The translations under genes were made by a program, and so were the position numbers. Shown here in pieces: positions 54,402 to 62,993 of a DNA stretch of 64,000 nucleotides. The DNA lies in the NCBI RefSeq assembly GCF_036345995.1, contig NZ_CP107796.1, forward strand, positions 1,984,001 through 2,048,000, given 5' to 3'. This DNA is from Streptomyces sp. NBC_00557 (GTDB taxonomy: Bacteria > Actinomycetota > Actinomycetes > Streptomycetales > Streptomycetaceae). Within the stretch, counting starts at the first letter, position 1. Each line of letters opens with the position of its first letter. The notes beneath the pieces were generated by a model, which had not been told where the DNA came from, ran no database searches, and worked only from the letters and a program-made list of their open reading frames with translations.

Positions 54402-54616
54402 GAGGCCTGTGAACGGCACGGGTCACCGGAGCCAGGGGCCCGCCCGCTCCACCGCAGTCTCCACCACAAGCCGGTTCATGCTTTCCGTACGCGGGTGAAC
54501 GAGAATTCACACTCCGCCGCGCGGAAGAGAGACCACCCTCAGCCGGTGTTCCGCCGAAGGCGACGGACACCGGATTCCCAGGAACCGCCGGCCGCCCCCC
54601 GTCCCGGCGGAGCAAC

Positions 54617-54656
54617 CGCCCCGGCGGGCCGCTCGAGAAAAAGGCCCGCCGGGGCG
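54617..54656 (+). promoter_or_regulatory. Stem-loop in the SARP leader
   Basis: A perfect 14-bp stem (CGCCCCGGCGGGCC and complement) with loop GCTCGAGAAAAA lies in the leader between the repeat promoter and the SARP start. No T run follows. It may be an attenuator, or a terminator separating the leader promoter from a second one nearer the gene. The rest of 54402-54751 shows no other gene. Confidence 0.55.
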
Positions 54657-54751
54657 TGGCGCGTTCGGCGGCTCAGCCCTTCCACCGCAGCAGAACACCG
54701 GAAAAACCGTCGCCGAGGAATTGTCGTCAAGGTCGTCCAGGGGGAAAAGAC

Positions 54752-55537
54752 ATGCTGAGGTTCTCCGTTCTCGGGCCACTGCAGATACGCACCGACGCGG
54801 GTCCGGCGGACGTGCCGGGCGATCTTCAGCGGATCCTGGTGCAGACGCTGCTGGTGAGTGAGGGCCGGCCGGTCTCCGGGGAGAGCCTGGCCGAGGAGAT
54901 GTGGGGCGAGGCCGCGCCCGACAACCAGGCCAACGCGCTGCAGGCGCACATCAGCCGGCTGCGCCGCCGGCTGCGGGCGCTGGAGCCGGGGCGGCCGGTG
55001 TCGCGGGTGACGATCCATCCGGCCGGCTACCGGCTCTGGCTGGGCGAAGGGGAGCTGGACGCCGCGGAGTTCGTGCGGGCCGTGCGGCTTGCCGAGTCCG
55101 CGCCCCCGGGCGATGCCGGGCGCACCGCGCGGCTGCTCGGGGACGCGCTGGCGCTGTGGCGCGGGCCCGTCTTCGGCGGGTTCCCCGGCGGGACCCTGTG
55201 CCAGCTGGCGGGCGCCCGCTACGAGGAGTACCGGATGCGGGCACTGGAGCTGCTCTTCGACGCCGAGCTGCGGCTCGGCCACCATGCGGCGGTGCTCGCC
55301 GAACTGGCCGAGGCGCACACCAACCACCCGTTGCGGGAGCGGTTCTGCGAACAGCTGATGATCGCGCTGTACGGTGCCGGACGGCAGGCCGACGCCCTCG
55401 ACGTCTTCCACCGGATGCGGCGCCGGCTCGACGACGAACTCGGCATCCAGCCCTCCCCCGCGCTGCGCCGGATCGAGAGCGCGATCCTCTCCCACGACCC
55501 GGCCCTCAGCGGCGACCGCCTCCTCCAACCCGCCTGA
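54752..55537 (+). CDS. SARP-family pathway activator (AfsR/BTAD type)
   Basis: 261-aa small SARP: OmpR-type winged-helix DNA-binding domain (about 10-95; NALQAHISRLRRRLRALEPG) and a bacterial transcriptional activation (BTAD) domain (about 100-250; FCEQLMIALYGAGRQADALDVFHRMRRRLDDELGI). No ATPase or TPR extension. Valanimycin also has a SARP activator (VlmI). The cluster contains nine promoter sites with 11-bp-period direct repeats, the kind of site SARPs bind, including one upstream of this gene, so autoregulation is likely. AGGGGG precedes the ATG at 54752; no TTA codon seen in it. Confidence 0.92.
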   Translation: MLRFSVLGPLQIRTDAGPADVPGDLQRILVQTLLVSEGRPVSGESLAEEMWGEAAPDNQANALQAHISRLRRRLRALEPGRPVSRVTIHPAGYRLWLGEGELDAAEFVRAVRLAESAPPGDAGRTARLLGDALALWRGPVFGGFPGGTLCQLAGARYEEYRMRALELLFDAELRLGHHAAVLAELAEAHTNHPLRERFCEQLMIALYGAGRQADALDVFHRMRRRLDDELGIQPSPALRRIESAILSHDPALSGDRLLQPA

Positions 55538-55556
55538 ACGGAACGGTGGTTGAGTG

Positions 55557-55600
55557 CGTCGGCGGCCCGTCAGCGCACGGTCAGCCCCGGTTGTCACGCT
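55557..55600 (+). promoter_or_regulatory. SARP-type promoter for the carboxylase genes
   Basis: CGTCGG, CGTCAG, GGTCAG at 55557, 55568, 55579 (11-bp period), then 10 bp and CACGCT (55595-55600), the same hexamer as at the P450 gene. The carboxylase ATG is 50 bp further. This is the rightmost copy found. Confidence 0.8.
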
Positions 55601-55649
55601 CCTTGCGGTGACGCCACCTCGAGAACTCCTCACGTAGAGGCAGGGAGAC

Positions 55650-57194
55650 ATGAAGTCCCAGGTCGCGGAACTGGCCCGACTGCGCGAACGCGTACTCGCC
55701 GGCCCCGGCGAGAAGGCGACGGCCGCCCAGCGGGCCAAGGGCAAGCTCACCGTGCGCGAACGGATCGGCCTGCTGCTCGACGAGGGCTCGTTCCACGAGG
55801 TCGAGCCGCTGCGCCGGCACCGGGCGACCGGGTTCGGCCTGGAGGCGAAGAAGCCGTACACCGACGGCGTCGTCACCGGCTGGGGCACGGTCGAGGGCCG
55901 TACGGTCTTCGTCTACGCGCACGACTTCCGGATCTTCGGCGGGGCGCTGGGCGAGGCCCACGCCGCCAAGATCCACAAGATCATGGACATGGCCCTCGCG
56001 GCCGGCGCGCCGCTGGTGTCGCTCAACGACGGCGCCGGCGCCCGCATCCAGGAGGGCGTGACCGCGCTCGCCGGGTACGGCGGCATCTTCCGCCGCAACA
56101 CGGCGGCGTCCGGGGTGATTCCGCAGATCAGCGTGATGCTGGGCCCGTGCGCGGGCGGCGCCGCGTACTCGCCCGCCCTCACCGACTTCGTGTTCATGGT
56201 GCGCGAGACCTCGCAGATGTTCATCACCGGCCCGGACGTGGTCAAGGCGGTGACCGGCGAGGAGATCACCCAGAACGGGCTGGGCGGCGCCGACGTCCAC
56301 GCCGAGACCAGCGGGGTGTGCCACTTCGCGTACGACGACGAGGAGACCTGCCTGGAGGAGGTCCGGTACCTGCTGTCCCTCCTCCCCCGCAACAACCGCG
56401 AGACCCCGCCCGCCGTGCCCTGCGACGACCCGCCGGACCGGCGCTGCGAGTCGCTCGCGGAGCTGGTGCCGGCCGACGGCAACCGGCCGTACGACATGGC
56501 CAGGGTGATCGAGGAGATCGTCGACGACGGCGAGTACCTGGAGGTGCACCAGCGCTGGGCGCGGAACATCATCTGCGCGCTGGCCCGGCTGGACGGGCAG
56601 GTCGTCGGGATCGTCGCCAACCAGCCGCAGACCCTGGCCGGCGTGCTGGACATCGAGGCGAGCGAAAAGGCCGCGCGGTTCGTCCAGTTGTGCGACGCGT
56701 TCAGCATCCCGATCGTCACCCTGCTCGACGTGCCCGGCTTCCTGCCCGGTGTCGGCCAGGAGCACGGCGGCATCATCCGGCACGGCGCCAAGCTGCTGTA
56801 CGCCTACTGCGACGCCACCGTGCCCCGTATCTCGCTGATCCTTCGCAAGGCCTACGGCGGCGCGTACATCGTCATGGACTCGCAGTCCATCGGCGCCGAC
56901 CTCACCTACGCCTGGCCGACGAACGAGATCGCGGTGATGGGCGCGGAGGGCGCCGCGAACGTCATCTTCCGGCGGCAGATCGCCGAGGCCGACGATCCCG
57001 AGGCCCGGCGGGCGGAGCTGGTCAAGGAGTACAAGGCCGAGCTGATGCACCCGTACTACGCCGCCGAACGCGGCCTGGTCGACGACGTCATCGACCCGGC
57101 CGACACCCGTGCCGTCCTCATCGGCGCGCTGGCGATGCTGCGCACCAAGCACGCCGAGCGACCGGCGCGCAAGCACGGCAATCCCCCGCAGTGA
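55650..57194 (+). CDS. Acyl-CoA carboxylase beta (carboxyltransferase) subunit
   Basis: 514-aa carboxyltransferase of the AccB/PccB type. The N half has NDGAGARIQEGV and GPCAGGAAYSPAL, the C half DVPGFLPGVGQEHGGIIRHG and KAYGGAYIVMDS. The residue after GGAY, known to steer substrate choice (Asp in propionyl-, Ile in acetyl-type subunits of S. coelicolor), is Ile here, pointing to acetyl-CoA or broad use and hence malonyl-CoA supply for the KS and PKS enzymes. The biotinylated alpha subunit must come from elsewhere. SARP-type promoter directly upstream. Confidence 0.92.
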   Translation: MKSQVAELARLRERVLAGPGEKATAAQRAKGKLTVRERIGLLLDEGSFHEVEPLRRHRATGFGLEAKKPYTDGVVTGWGTVEGRTVFVYAHDFRIFGGALGEAHAAKIHKIMDMALAAGAPLVSLNDGAGARIQEGVTALAGYGGIFRRNTAASGVIPQISVMLGPCAGGAAYSPALTDFVFMVRETSQMFITGPDVVKAVTGEEITQNGLGGADVHAETSGVCHFAYDDEETCLEEVRYLLSLLPRNNRETPPAVPCDDPPDRRCESLAELVPADGNRPYDMARVIEEIVDDGEYLEVHQRWARNIICALARLDGQVVGIVANQPQTLAGVLDIEASEKAARFVQLCDAFSIPIVTLLDVPGFLPGVGQEHGGIIRHGAKLLYAYCDATVPRISLILRKAYGGAYIVMDSQSIGADLTYAWPTNEIAVMGAEGAANVIFRRQIAEADDPEARRAELVKEYKAELMHPYYAAERGLVDDVIDPADTRAVLIGALAMLRTKHAERPARKHGNPPQ

Positions 57195-57230
57195 TCCTGC
57201 TCGGTTCCCGCACCCCCGACGGAGGTTCCC

Positions 57231-57440
57231 ATGCCCGTGTCCCCCACGTCCCCCGCATCGCCCACCGCCCCGATCCGGGTCGAGAAGGGCCAGGCCACCG
57301 AGGAGGAGCTGGCCGCCCTCGCGGTGCTGCTGCTGAGCCGCGGCGCCCTGGCCGCCCCCGACACCGCGCCGGTCTCCCCCGGCACCACGTGCTGGCGCCC
57401 GCACGCCTTCCACGCGCCGCACAGCTGGCAGCGCGCCTGA
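57231..57440 (+). CDS. Acyl-CoA carboxylase epsilon subunit
   Basis: 69-aa protein with the epsilon-subunit pattern IRVEKGQATEEELAALAVLL and C-terminal PHSW. In actinobacterial carboxylases this small subunit stabilises the alpha-beta complex and raises activity. It lies 36 bp after the beta-subunit gene with GGAGG before its ATG. It is the last gene that clearly belongs to the SARP regulon. Confidence 0.85.
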   Translation: MPVSPTSPASPTAPIRVEKGQATEEELAALAVLLLSRGALAAPDTAPVSPGTTCWRPHAFHAPHSWQRA

Positions 57441-57453
57441 CCGGCGTACCGCG

Positions 57454-57487
57454 ACGGCGTCGGGCGGCCCGGCGCCCGACGCCGTCT
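57454..57487. terminator. Strong bidirectional terminator at the right cluster border
   Basis: Perfect 14-bp stem (GACGGCGTCGGGCG and complement) with a 6-nt loop between the convergent epsilon-subunit and small secreted protein genes. Confidence 0.82.
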
Positions 57488-57531
57488 CACTCCTGGCTCA
57501 TGGCAGTCACACCTCTGGCTTCACCCCCGGC

Positions 57532-58032
<501 letters not shown>

Positions 58033-58097
58033 TCACCCCTTCGGTGGCGCGTCACGGGACCGCCCGCGACGCGCTCGCCGATGATGTGGCTGGGCGG

Positions 58098-58496
58098 TCA
58101 CGGCAGTACGGCGAAGCCGTCCAGCTCCACCATCGCCTGCTCGTCCCACAGCCGTACGACCTGCACGACGGCCATCGCCGGGTAGTCCCGGCCGGCCAGG
58201 TCCCGCCAGATGCGGCCGAGCCGTCCGGCGTGGGCGCGGTAGGCGGCGACGTCGGTGGCGTAGACGGTGACGCGGGCGAGGTCGGCGGGGGTGCCGCCGG
58301 CCGCGCGCAGGGCCGCGAGAAGGTTGCCGAGGGCCCGCTCGAACTGCTCGGGCAGGGTGTCGCCGGTGATCCTGCCGTCGGCGTCGAGGGAGGTCTGGCC
58401 CGCGAGGAACACCACGCGGGAGCCGGACGCGACGACGGCGTGCGAGAACCCCGTGGGCGGGGACAGCTCGGGCGGGTTGACGCGCTCGGTCGTCAC
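58098..58496 (-). CDS. RidA-family deaminase/enamine hydrolase
   Basis: 132-aa RidA/YjgF/UK114 trimer-forming protein with VVFLAGQTSLDADG, LPEQFERALGNLLAAL, VTVYATDV and the C-terminal AMVELDGFAVL. It hydrolyses reactive enamine/imine intermediates; a Rid protein next to a CoA-ligase/dehydrogenase set suggests hydrolysis of an imine formed during degradation of an amino-aromatic CoA ester. GTG start overlaps the dehydrogenase stop (GTGA). Confidence 0.85.
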   Translation of the reverse strand: MTTERVNPPELSPPTGFSHAVVASGSRVVFLAGQTSLDADGRITGDTLPEQFERALGNLLAALRAAGGTPADLARVTVYATDVAAYRAHAGRLGRIWRDLAGRDYPAMAVVQVVRLWDEQAMVELDGFAVLP

Positions 58497-59626
58497 CGGA
58501 CCTCCCGGTCGTCGGTCTGGGCGTACAACTCCTTGGCGATGATGCCCCGTTGGACCTCGCTGGCGCCCTCGTAGATGCGCGGGGCGCGCACCTCGCGGTA
58601 GAGGTGCTCGAGGAGGTGGCCGCGGCGCAGGGCGCGGGCGCCGTGCAGCTGGACGGCGGTGTCGACGACGTACTGCGCGGTCTCGGTGGCGAGCAGCTTC
58701 GCCATCGCGGCGCGCCGGGGGACGTCGGCGGCGCCTTCGTCGTACGCCGTGGCCGCCGCGTAGACCATCAGCCGGGCGGCCTCCGTGCGCAGGGCCATCT
58801 CGGCGACCTGGTGGGAGACGGTCTGCAGGTCCATCAGCCGGCCGCCGAAGGCCTCGCGGCGGCGGGTGTGGGCGACGGTGGCGTCGAGCGCGGCCTGGGC
58901 CATGCCGACCGCGAAGGCGCCGACGCTGGGCCGGAACAGGTTCAGGGTGCCCATGGCGACCGCGAAGCCGCGGTCCACCTCGCCGAGCACGTCGTCGGCG
59001 GTCACGGGTACGGCGTCGAAGGCGAGGGCGCCGATGGGGTGCGGGGAGAGCATCTCCAGCGTGGTTCCGGTGAGTCCGGGCCGGTCGGCGGGGACGAGGA
59101 AGGCGGTCACGCCGCGGGCTCCGGCGCCGGGTGTGGTGCGGGCGAAGACGGTGTAGAAGTCGGCCTCGGGGGCGTTGGAGATCCAGCGTTTGGCGCCGGT
59201 GAGCCGCCAGCCGGTGCCGTCGGGCTCCGCCGTGAGGGACAGCGCGGCCGCGTCCGAACCGGCGCCGGGCTCGCTCAGTGCGAAGGCGGCGACCGCGGTG
59301 CCGTCGGCGACCCGGGGCAGCCAGCGCTCGCGCTGGGCGGGGGTGCCGTGCGCGTGCACCGGGTGGGCGCCGAGGCCCTGCAGGGCGAGCGCGGTCTCGG
59401 CCTCGGTGCAGGACTGCGCGAGGGACTCCCGCATCAGGCACAGGTCCAGCGCGCCGGAGCTGAACAGCCGTGCCAGGAGCCCGAGTCGGCCCAGCTCGGC
59501 GAGGAGCGGCCGGTTGACGTGCCCCGGCTCGCCCTTGTCGGCGAGCGGCCGCAGCCGTTCGGCGGCCGTCGCGCGCAGCTCGGCGCGCCAGGCGGCCTGC
59601 TCGGGTTCGAGCGAGAATGCGGACAC
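58493..59626 (-). CDS. Acyl-CoA dehydrogenase
   Basis: 377-aa FAD-dependent acyl-CoA dehydrogenase with AFALSEPGAGSDAAAL, KRWISNAPEADFYTVF and the catalytic Glu in IYEGASEVQRG near the C terminus. Unlike the VlmH-like protein at 38 kb, this one keeps the Glu and should be a true dehydrogenase. It is co-translated with RidA and divergent from the CoA ligase. Role inferred in aromatic or branched acyl-CoA oxidation. Confidence 0.9.
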   Translation of the reverse strand: MSAFSLEPEQAAWRAELRATAAERLRPLADKGEPGHVNRPLLAELGRLGLLARLFSSGALDLCLMRESLAQSCTEAETALALQGLGAHPVHAHGTPAQRERWLPRVADGTAVAAFALSEPGAGSDAAALSLTAEPDGTGWRLTGAKRWISNAPEADFYTVFARTTPGAGARGVTAFLVPADRPGLTGTTLEMLSPHPIGALAFDAVPVTADDVLGEVDRGFAVAMGTLNLFRPSVGAFAVGMAQAALDATVAHTRRREAFGGRLMDLQTVSHQVAEMALRTEAARLMVYAAATAYDEGAADVPRRAAMAKLLATETAQYVVDTAVQLHGARALRRGHLLEHLYREVRAPRIYEGASEVQRGIIAKELYAQTDDREVR

Positions 59627-59849
59627 TGCCGTCCTCCCTCCGGTCGGGACCAGCCCGTCCCGTCCCGTTCGCTGTCCGGCGCGGGGCAGGCCCGCCCGCC
59701 GTCTGCCGGGCGGGCCACGGCGCCTTCCCGTCCCGCCGGGGCCGGGCCGTCACGCGGGGCCGGGCGACTCCGGGGCGGCGGGCACGGCCGTCCGTCCGGG
59801 CCCGGCCTCTTGGGTGCTGCCCACCCACCGACGACGTTATCGCGGAAGG

Positions 59850-59877
59850 TTGACTGCCGTCACCAACACGATACGCT
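59850..59877 (+). promoter_or_regulatory. Candidate promoter in the divergent gap before the CoA ligase
   Basis: TTGACT (59850-59855) and TACGCT (59872-59877) with a 16-nt spacer, 80 bp before the ligase ATG. The whole 332-bp gap (59627-59958) is non-coding and probably holds PaaX-type control sites; I could not identify a clear operator. Confidence 0.35.
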
Positions 59878-59958
59878 CGGTCTGCGAGCCCACCAGGACG
59901 CCGGTGCCCACCACGACGCCCGTCTTCGACGTTTGTCACGGCAAGGGGGCGAACCGCC

Positions 59959-61551
59959 ATGCATCGCTCGGCCCATGTCGACACCTTCGCGCGCGACCAT
60001 CTGCCGCCCCCCGACGAGTGGCCCGAGCTGCTCTTCGACCTGCCGGAGCTGCGCTATCCCGAGCGGCTGAACTGCGCCGCCGAACTGCTCGGCCACGCGG
60101 CGGCGGACCGCCCGGTCTTCCGCACCCCGGCCGGGCCCCCCTGGACGTACGGCGATCTGCGCGCACACGTCGACCGGATCGCGCACGTGCTCACCGGCGA
60201 CCTCGGCGTGGTCCCCGGCAACCGGGTGCTGCTGCGCGGCCCCACCACGCCGTGGCTCGCTGCCTGTTGGCTGGCCGTGCTGAAGGCGGGCGCGATAGCG
60301 GTCACCGTGCTCGCCCAGCAGCGCCCGCACGAGCTGGCGACGATGTGCGAGATCGCCCTGGTGCGGCACGCGCTGTGCGACATCCGGTCGGTGGAGGACC
60401 TGGCGAAGGCCGACATACCCGGGCTGCGGATCACCACGTACGGCGGGGACGGCCCCGACGACCTGCTGCGCCGGCCCGCCCCGGGCACGCCGTACCGGGC
60501 GGTGGACACCGCCGCCGACGACGTGGCCCTGATCGCGTTCACCTCGGGCACCACGGGCCGCCCGAAAGGATGCATGCACTTCCACCGGGACGTGCTGGCG
60601 ATCGCGGACACCTTCTCGCACCATGTGCTGCGCCCCCGGCCGGACGACGTCTTCGCCGGCTCTCCCCCGCTCGGCTTCACCTTCGGCCTCGGCGGTCTCG
60701 TGGTCTTCCCGATGCGGGCCGGCGCCAGTTCCCTGCTCCTGGAAGAGGCGAACCCCCGCCGGCTGCTGCCCGCGATCGCCGAGCACCGCGTCTCCGTCCT
60801 GTTCACCGCGCCGACCGCCTACCGCGCGATGCTGGACCAGCTCGACGGGTACGACGTGACGTCGCTGCGGCGCTGTGTGTCGGCCGGCGAGAACCTGCCC
60901 GCGGGCACCTGGCGGGCCTGGCACGAGCGCACCGGCCTGCGGATCATCAACGGCATCGGCGCCACCGAGCTGCTGCACATCTTCGTCTCCGCCGCCGACG
61001 AGCACATCAGGCCGGGCACCACGGGCGTGCCGGTGCCGGGCTGGCAGGCGCGGGTGCAGGACGCGCACGGCAGGCCCGTGCCGGACGGCGAGCCCGGGCT
61101 GCTCGCGGTGCGCGGCCCGGTGGGCTGCCGCTATCTCGCCGACCCGCGGCAGCGGCAGTACGTGCGCGCCGGCTGGAACGTCACCGGCGACACCTACGTC
61201 CGCGAGCCCGACGGCTACTTCCGCTACGTGGCCCGCGCCGACGACATGATCATCTCGGCCGGGTACAACATCGCGGGCCCGGAGGTGGAGGAGGCGCTGC
61301 TGCGGCACCCGGACGTGGTGGAGGCCGCGGTCGTGGGCCGCCCGGACGAGGCCCGCGGGCAGGTGGCGGTCGCCTACACCGTGCTGCGCGAGGGCGCCCG
61401 GCGCGACGCGGACTCCCTGCGCGCCTTCCTCACGTCCGAGCTGGCGCCGTACAAGTGCCCGCGCGAGTTCGTCTTCCTCGACGCGCTGCCGCGCACCGCC
61501 ACCGGCAAGCTGCAGCGGTTCCGGCTGCGCAGCGAGGGTGACCGGCCGTGA
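59959..61551 (+). CDS. Aryl-CoA ligase, benzoate/2-aminobenzoate type
   Basis: 530-aa ANL-superfamily ligase with FTSGTTGRPKGCMHFHRD, the A5 region NGIGATELLHIF and the hinge/Lys motifs YVARADDMIISAGYNIAGPE and RTATGKLQRF. GSPPLGFTFGLGG and IGATELLHIFVSA are characteristic of benzoate-CoA-ligase-like enzymes. It would activate an aromatic acid such as anthranilate as its CoA thioester. Neighbours (RidA, acyl-CoA dehydrogenase, PaaX, OYE-type enzyme) fit an aminobenzoyl-CoA pathway. It could be mistaken for part of the azoxy cluster, but lies beyond the last SARP-type promoter. Confidence 0.85.
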   Translation: MHRSAHVDTFARDHLPPPDEWPELLFDLPELRYPERLNCAAELLGHAAADRPVFRTPAGPPWTYGDLRAHVDRIAHVLTGDLGVVPGNRVLLRGPTTPWLAACWLAVLKAGAIAVTVLAQQRPHELATMCEIALVRHALCDIRSVEDLAKADIPGLRITTYGGDGPDDLLRRPAPGTPYRAVDTAADDVALIAFTSGTTGRPKGCMHFHRDVLAIADTFSHHVLRPRPDDVFAGSPPLGFTFGLGGLVVFPMRAGASSLLLEEANPRRLLPAIAEHRVSVLFTAPTAYRAMLDQLDGYDVTSLRRCVSAGENLPAGTWRAWHERTGLRIINGIGATELLHIFVSAADEHIRPGTTGVPVPGWQARVQDAHGRPVPDGEPGLLAVRGPVGCRYLADPRQRQYVRAGWNVTGDTYVREPDGYFRYVARADDMIISAGYNIAGPEVEEALLRHPDVVEAAVVGRPDEARGQVAVAYTVLREGARRDADSLRAFLTSELAPYKCPREFVFLDALPRTATGKLQRFRLRSEGDRP

Positions 61552-61566
61552 CGCCGACGACTTAAA

Positions 61567-62379
61567 ATGATCAACGTGACCGAGCAGCACGCCCCCAGGT
61601 CCCTCATCGTCACGCTCTACGGCGCGTACGGCCGCTACATGCCCGGCCCGGTGCCCGTCGCCGAGCTGATCCGGCTCCTGGCCGCGGTCGGCGTGGACGC
61701 GCCCTCGGTCCGGTCCTCGGTGTCCCGGCTCAAACGCCGCGGCCTGCTGCTGCCGGCCCGCACGGAACAGGGCGCGGCGGGCTACGAACTCTCGCCCGAG
61801 GCACGGCAGTTGCTGGAGGACGGCGACCGCCGCATCTACGCCACGCCGCCCGTCGCGGACGCCGGGTGGGTGCTCGCCGTGTTCTCGGTGCCGGAGTCGG
61901 AGCGGCAGAAGCGGCATGTGCTGCGTTCCCGGCTGGCCGGCCTGGGCTTCGGCACGGCGGCTCCGGGCGTGTGGATCGCCCCGGCCCGGCTGTACGAGGA
62001 GACCGAGCACACCCTGCGCCGCCTGCACCTGGATCCGTACGTGGACCTGTTCCGCGGCGAGCACCTGGGCTTCGCGCCGACCGCCGAGGCGGTCGCCCGC
62101 TGGTGGGACCTGGCCGCGATCGCCAAGGAGCACGAGCGCTTCCTGGACGCGCACGGCCCGGTGCTGCGCGCCTGGGAGCGCCGGCCGGACACCCCGCCCG
62201 AGGAGGCCTACCGGGACTACCTCCTCGCCCTCGACTCCTGGCGCCATCTGCCGTACACGGACCCCGGCCTGCCCACCCGGCTGCTGCCCGCCGGCTGGCC
62301 GGGGTTGCGCTCGGCGGAGGTGTTCCAGGGGCTGCACCGCCGGCTGCGCGACGCGGGGGCCGGGTTCGCCGGGCTGTGA
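61567..62379 (+). CDS. PaaX-family transcriptional repressor
   Basis: 270-aa PaaX-like regulator: N-terminal winged helix (about 10-75; SVRSSVSRLKRRGLLLPAR), central domain (about 95-175; FSVPESERQKRHVLRSRLAGLGFG) and C-terminal domain with YRDYLLALDSWRHLPYTDPGLP. PaaX proteins repress aromatic-acid genes and release DNA when an aryl-CoA binds. It lies 15 bp after the ligase and probably senses that ligase's product. Confidence 0.87.
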   Translation: MINVTEQHAPRSLIVTLYGAYGRYMPGPVPVAELIRLLAAVGVDAPSVRSSVSRLKRRGLLLPARTEQGAAGYELSPEARQLLEDGDRRIYATPPVADAGWVLAVFSVPESERQKRHVLRSRLAGLGFGTAAPGVWIAPARLYEETEHTLRRLHLDPYVDLFRGEHLGFAPTAEAVARWWDLAAIAKEHERFLDAHGPVLRAWERRPDTPPEEAYRDYLLALDSWRHLPYTDPGLPTRLLPAGWPGLRSAEVFQGLHRRLRDAGAGFAGL

Positions 62380-62397
62380 CCGGCTTTCCCGCGTGTC

Positions 62398-62835
62398 TCA
62401 GAAGCGGCGCAGCCGCATCGCGACGCCGTGCCCGAGGGCGAGGTAGAGCACCGCGGGCAGGCCGTAGTTGAGCAGCACCCGCAGGCTCTCCGTGTCCATC
62501 GTGAAGATGTCCTGAGACCACCAGGACAGCGCGTCGGCCACGTCTTCGACGAAGCCGACGAACACGTTCGCGTGATTGGCCTCCAGCAGGTACAGCACGA
62601 TCCACAGTCCGAGGAAGGCCGCCGCGACGTCGCCGATCGTGTGAATGACCAGCGCGGCACGTCGGATGCCCGAGCCGTCCCGGCGCCGCTGCGGGGCGGG
62701 CGCGACCGGCGCGACCGGCGGCACCGCGGGTTCCACGTACCGGTGGGCCGGGTGCGGGCCCTGGCCGTATCCGTGTCCGGATCCGTGTCCGTATCCGTAT
62801 CCGGGCTGCTCGGGCAGCGGCCTGGTGTCAGTCAT
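62398..62835 (-). CDS. Small membrane protein with Gly/Tyr/His-rich N terminus
   Basis: 145-aa protein with a low-complexity cytoplasmic N terminus (GYGYGHGSGHGYGQG, encoded by near-perfect short repeats at about 62767-62805), a Pro-rich linker and two or three hydrophobic helices (ALVIHTIGDVAAAFLGLWIVLYLL; YGLPAVLYLALGHGVAM). Conserved-hypothetical type common in Streptomyces; no function assigned. Convergent with the PaaX gene. Confidence 0.7.
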   Translation of the reverse strand: MTDTRPLPEQPGYGYGHGSGHGYGQGPHPAHRYVEPAVPPVAPVAPAPQRRRDGSGIRRAALVIHTIGDVAAAFLGLWIVLYLLEANHANVFVGFVEDVADALSWWSQDIFTMDTESLRVLLNYGLPAVLYLALGHGVAMRLRRF

Positions 62836-62993
62836 CGCAGTCTCGATCCCTGGGCTCGTCCGTGGGGTGTGCCGAATGGCTCGAAAGAACCTAGACAGCC
62901 GCCGATAACGGACCGGTTCAGGAACCGTGCGAATCACGTGGAAGGCGTGTGACCGGCCCCGGCCGGTCCCGCCGGCAATGCAGCGCCGACGAT

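Noticed and set aside
19497..57440. Assigning the cluster to elaiomycin or azodyrecin.
   Set aside because: Both products carry O-methyl groups and I find no methyltransferase in the window; a VlmJ/VlmK-like pair also points to loss of the serine hydroxyl.
57231..57440. The 69-aa frame as a random short frame.
   Set aside because: Kept as a gene: it has GGAGG, follows the carboxyltransferase gene, and shows the epsilon-subunit pattern.
59959..61551. The aryl-CoA ligase as a starter-loading enzyme of the azoxy cluster.
   Set aside because: It lies past the last SARP-type promoter and a terminator, and is followed immediately by a PaaX regulator, which fits catabolism better.
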